Source of the DNA: an uncultured Methanomassiliicoccales archaeon
GTDB lineage: Archaea > Thermoplasmatota > Thermoplasmata > Methanomassiliicoccales > Methanomethylophilaceae
Reading direction: 5' to 3'
DNA: 8,942 nucleotides
Assembly: GCA_934234005.1 (NCBI GenBank)
Contig: CAKQHC010000065.1
Location: 1-8,942 of the forward strand
The notes beneath the pieces were generated by a model. It was not told the origin of the DNA. It worked only from the letters and a program-made list of their open reading frames with translations, and did not search any database. Made by a program: the position numbers and the translations under genes. Shown piece after piece: positions 8,206 to 8,942 of the stretch. Numbering within the stretch: position 1 is the stretch's first letter; the number at the start of each line of letters is the position of its first letter.

Positions 8206-8823
8206 TTACGGTTTGTATTGCCCGTCGCGATACATCTGAATCATGACGTATGACGCAACAATGGCATCCGAATAAGCACGGTGGTCCTGATTTCCGTGTA
8301 TTCCGGCAGGATCACCCTCTACAATCGTTTCATACGCATAATCCAGCTTGGGATAACGATAGTCTCCTTCGAAATACATGCTCGGAAGTTTGCATACGTC
8401 TTTTGCTGCCAGCATGATATCTTTGCACTCGTTGAATGTTCCTTTCAGATTCCAGGGCTCTTTGTACAGGAATTTATTCATATCATACTGAACATTATAT
8501 GATGTTACGCTCTTTCCTCTGAGAATGCGGCGCACATCGTCTATCACCTTTACGGCAGGCGGTGCATCCGCAACCATTTCAAGCGTCATGTCGGTATGGG
8601 TAAAAATCCAGGCATTACTTAGATAATCATCCCACTCGTTAACGTCATACCCGACTACAGAATCGTAAACTTTCGAAACACTGCCTTCTTCAAGATTCAC
8701 TTTTGCTATGCCTATATCAACCACAAGATCTACAGGAGCCCCCTTAAGGCCCGTTGTTTCGGTATCAAGCACGTATATTTCGGAAGAAGGAAGATAATCT
8801 TCGAGAGTTTTAAAAGCGGACAT
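8206..8823 (-). CDS. DEDDh (DnaQ-like) 3'-5' exonuclease
   Basis: This is a predicted soluble, metal-dependent 3'-5' exonuclease of the DnaQ/RNase T superfamily, 205 aa, with a single domain. Exo I is LDTETTG, with D20 and E22 as metal ligands. Exo II is SYNVQYDMNKFL with D114, where many relatives have HNAxFD. Exo III is HRAYSD with H181 and D186, which places it in the DEDDh rather than the DEDDy class. No polymerase, helicase or BRCT domain is attached, so the substrate (DNA proofreading, repair intermediates or RNA) cannot be told. In-frame GTG (8829) and TTG (8826) codons lie just upstream, but the ATG at 8823 is preferred because a TATA box starts 29 nt upstream, placing the transcription start on it. 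The stop codon TAA abuts the TGA of the convergent ATPase gene. Confidence 0.92.
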   Translation of the reverse strand: MSAFKTLEDYLPSSEIYVLDTETTGLKGAPVDLVVDIGIAKVNLEEGSVSKVYDSVVGYDVNEWDDYLSNAWIFTHTDMTLEMVADAPPAVKVIDDVRRILRGKSVTSYNVQYDMNKFLYKEPWNLKGTFNECKDIMLAAKDVCKLPSMYFEGDYRYPKLDYAYETIVEGDPAGIHGNQDHRAYSDAIVASYVMIQMYRDGQYKP

Positions 8824-8845
8824 CAACACGCGTTATCGACACGCG
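8822..8845 (-). repeat. 11-bp imperfect direct repeat over the exonuclease start
   Basis: On the minus strand CGCGTGTCGAT (8845-8835) is followed by AA and then CGCGTGTTGAT (8832-8822), 10 of 11 bases identical with a period of 13 bp. The pair fills the space between the TATA box and the ATG, and the second copy runs into the start codon. It could be an operator or a small tandem duplication. An overlapping 5-bp inverted repeat, TATCG...CGATA (8834-8848 on the plus strand), is also present. Confidence 0.5.
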
Positions 8846-8854
8846 ATATAAATA
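8845..8854 (-). promoter_or_regulatory. TATA box of the exonuclease gene
   Basis: TATTTATATC on the minus strand contains a good archaeal TATA core, TTTATATC, starting at 8852, 29 nt before the ATG at 8823. It lies in the 35-nt gap after the stop codon of the partial gene to the right. No Shine-Dalgarno site precedes the ATG, which fits a leaderless message and supports 8823 as the start. Confidence 0.6.
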
Positions 8855-8858
8855 ACAT

Positions 8859-8942
8859 CTATCCTGTAAAAAGACAGGTATGCGGGCAATCCGCACACCC
8901 GTCACTCGTAAACGGTTTCTTTGGATTTCCTCTGATCGGGGT
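8859..8942 (-). CDS. C-terminal end of an unidentified Cys-rich protein (partial)
   Basis: The minus strand is open from the window edge to a TAG stop at 8861-8859, giving the last 27 residues of a protein. The tail contains PKKPFTSDGCADCPHTC, so three cysteines are spaced CxxC-x3-C, a pattern that could bind a metal or an iron-sulfur cluster. I do not recognise the family. The reading is supported by plausible codon use and by a 35-nt gap to the exonuclease that holds its TATA box, like the gap between the helicase and ATPase genes. Two short inverted repeats (8863-8878 and 8881-8895) and a T-run on the minus strand at 8868-8872 lie in its final codons and could form a terminator. A chance open frame of this length cannot be excluded. 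Confidence 0.45.
   Translation of the reverse strand, partial: TPIRGNPKKPFTSDGCADCPHTCLFTG

Noticed and set aside
57..8823. A defence island containing the helicase-nuclease pair and the exonuclease
   Set aside because: There is no integrase, transposase, toxin-antitoxin pair, restriction-modification gene, CRISPR repeat or tRNA boundary. The pump between them is a housekeeping-type protein and the exonuclease has its own promoter on the other strand.
8824..8829. GTG at 8829 or TTG at 8826 as exonuclease start
   Set aside because: Both would add only one or two residues. The TATA spacing puts the transcription start at the ATG at 8823, and no SD site supports the upstream codons.
8863..8942. 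A tRNA or small RNA gene suggested by the two hairpins
   Set aside because: The hairpins have 5-bp stems only, no cloverleaf can be drawn, and the T-loop and anticodon features are missing. An open protein frame explains the region better.

Overview
The window looks archaeal, most like a methanogen of the Thermoplasmata (Methanomassiliicoccales-type); the phylum-level guess is inference. The visible reasons are these. The three genes that begin a transcription unit each have an archaeal TATA box 28-31 nt before the ATG and no Shine-Dalgarno (SD) site, which predicts leaderless mRNAs. The one gene inside an operon has a perfect GGAGGTG ribosome site. Coding density is very high, with intergenic gaps of 0, 35 and 38 nt. 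Base composition is moderately AT-rich.

Layout: (1) Positions 1-56 are an AT-rich promoter whose TATA element may be read in both directions. (2) 57-5623 is a two-gene operon with a 4-bp ATGA overlap. Its first gene is an 885-aa AddB-like protein with a degenerate helicase region and an iron-sulfur PD-(D/E)XK nuclease. Its second gene is a 970-aa AddA-like UvrD/Rep helicase with its own C-terminal PD-(D/E)XK nuclease. Together they predict an ATP-driven, dual-nuclease enzyme that processes double-stranded DNA ends. (3) 5662-8205, behind its own TATA box, is an 847-aa P-type cation-transporting ATPase of the CtpE-like type. (4) 8206-8823 on the minus strand is a 205-aa DEDDh (DnaQ-like) 3'-5' exonuclease, convergent with the ATPase with no base between the two stop codons. 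(5) 8859-8942 on the minus strand is probably the C-terminal tail of a further, Cys-rich protein cut by the window edge.

Functionally, the helicase-nuclease pair is a clear unit. The pump is a separate membrane function that happens to lie downstream. The DEDDh exonuclease could share a DNA-maintenance role with the pair, but it is oppositely transcribed and separately promoted, so the link is only positional. I see no RNA gene, CRISPR array, insertion sequence, integrase, toxin-antitoxin pair or phage gene. No stretch above 60 bases lacks a gene.
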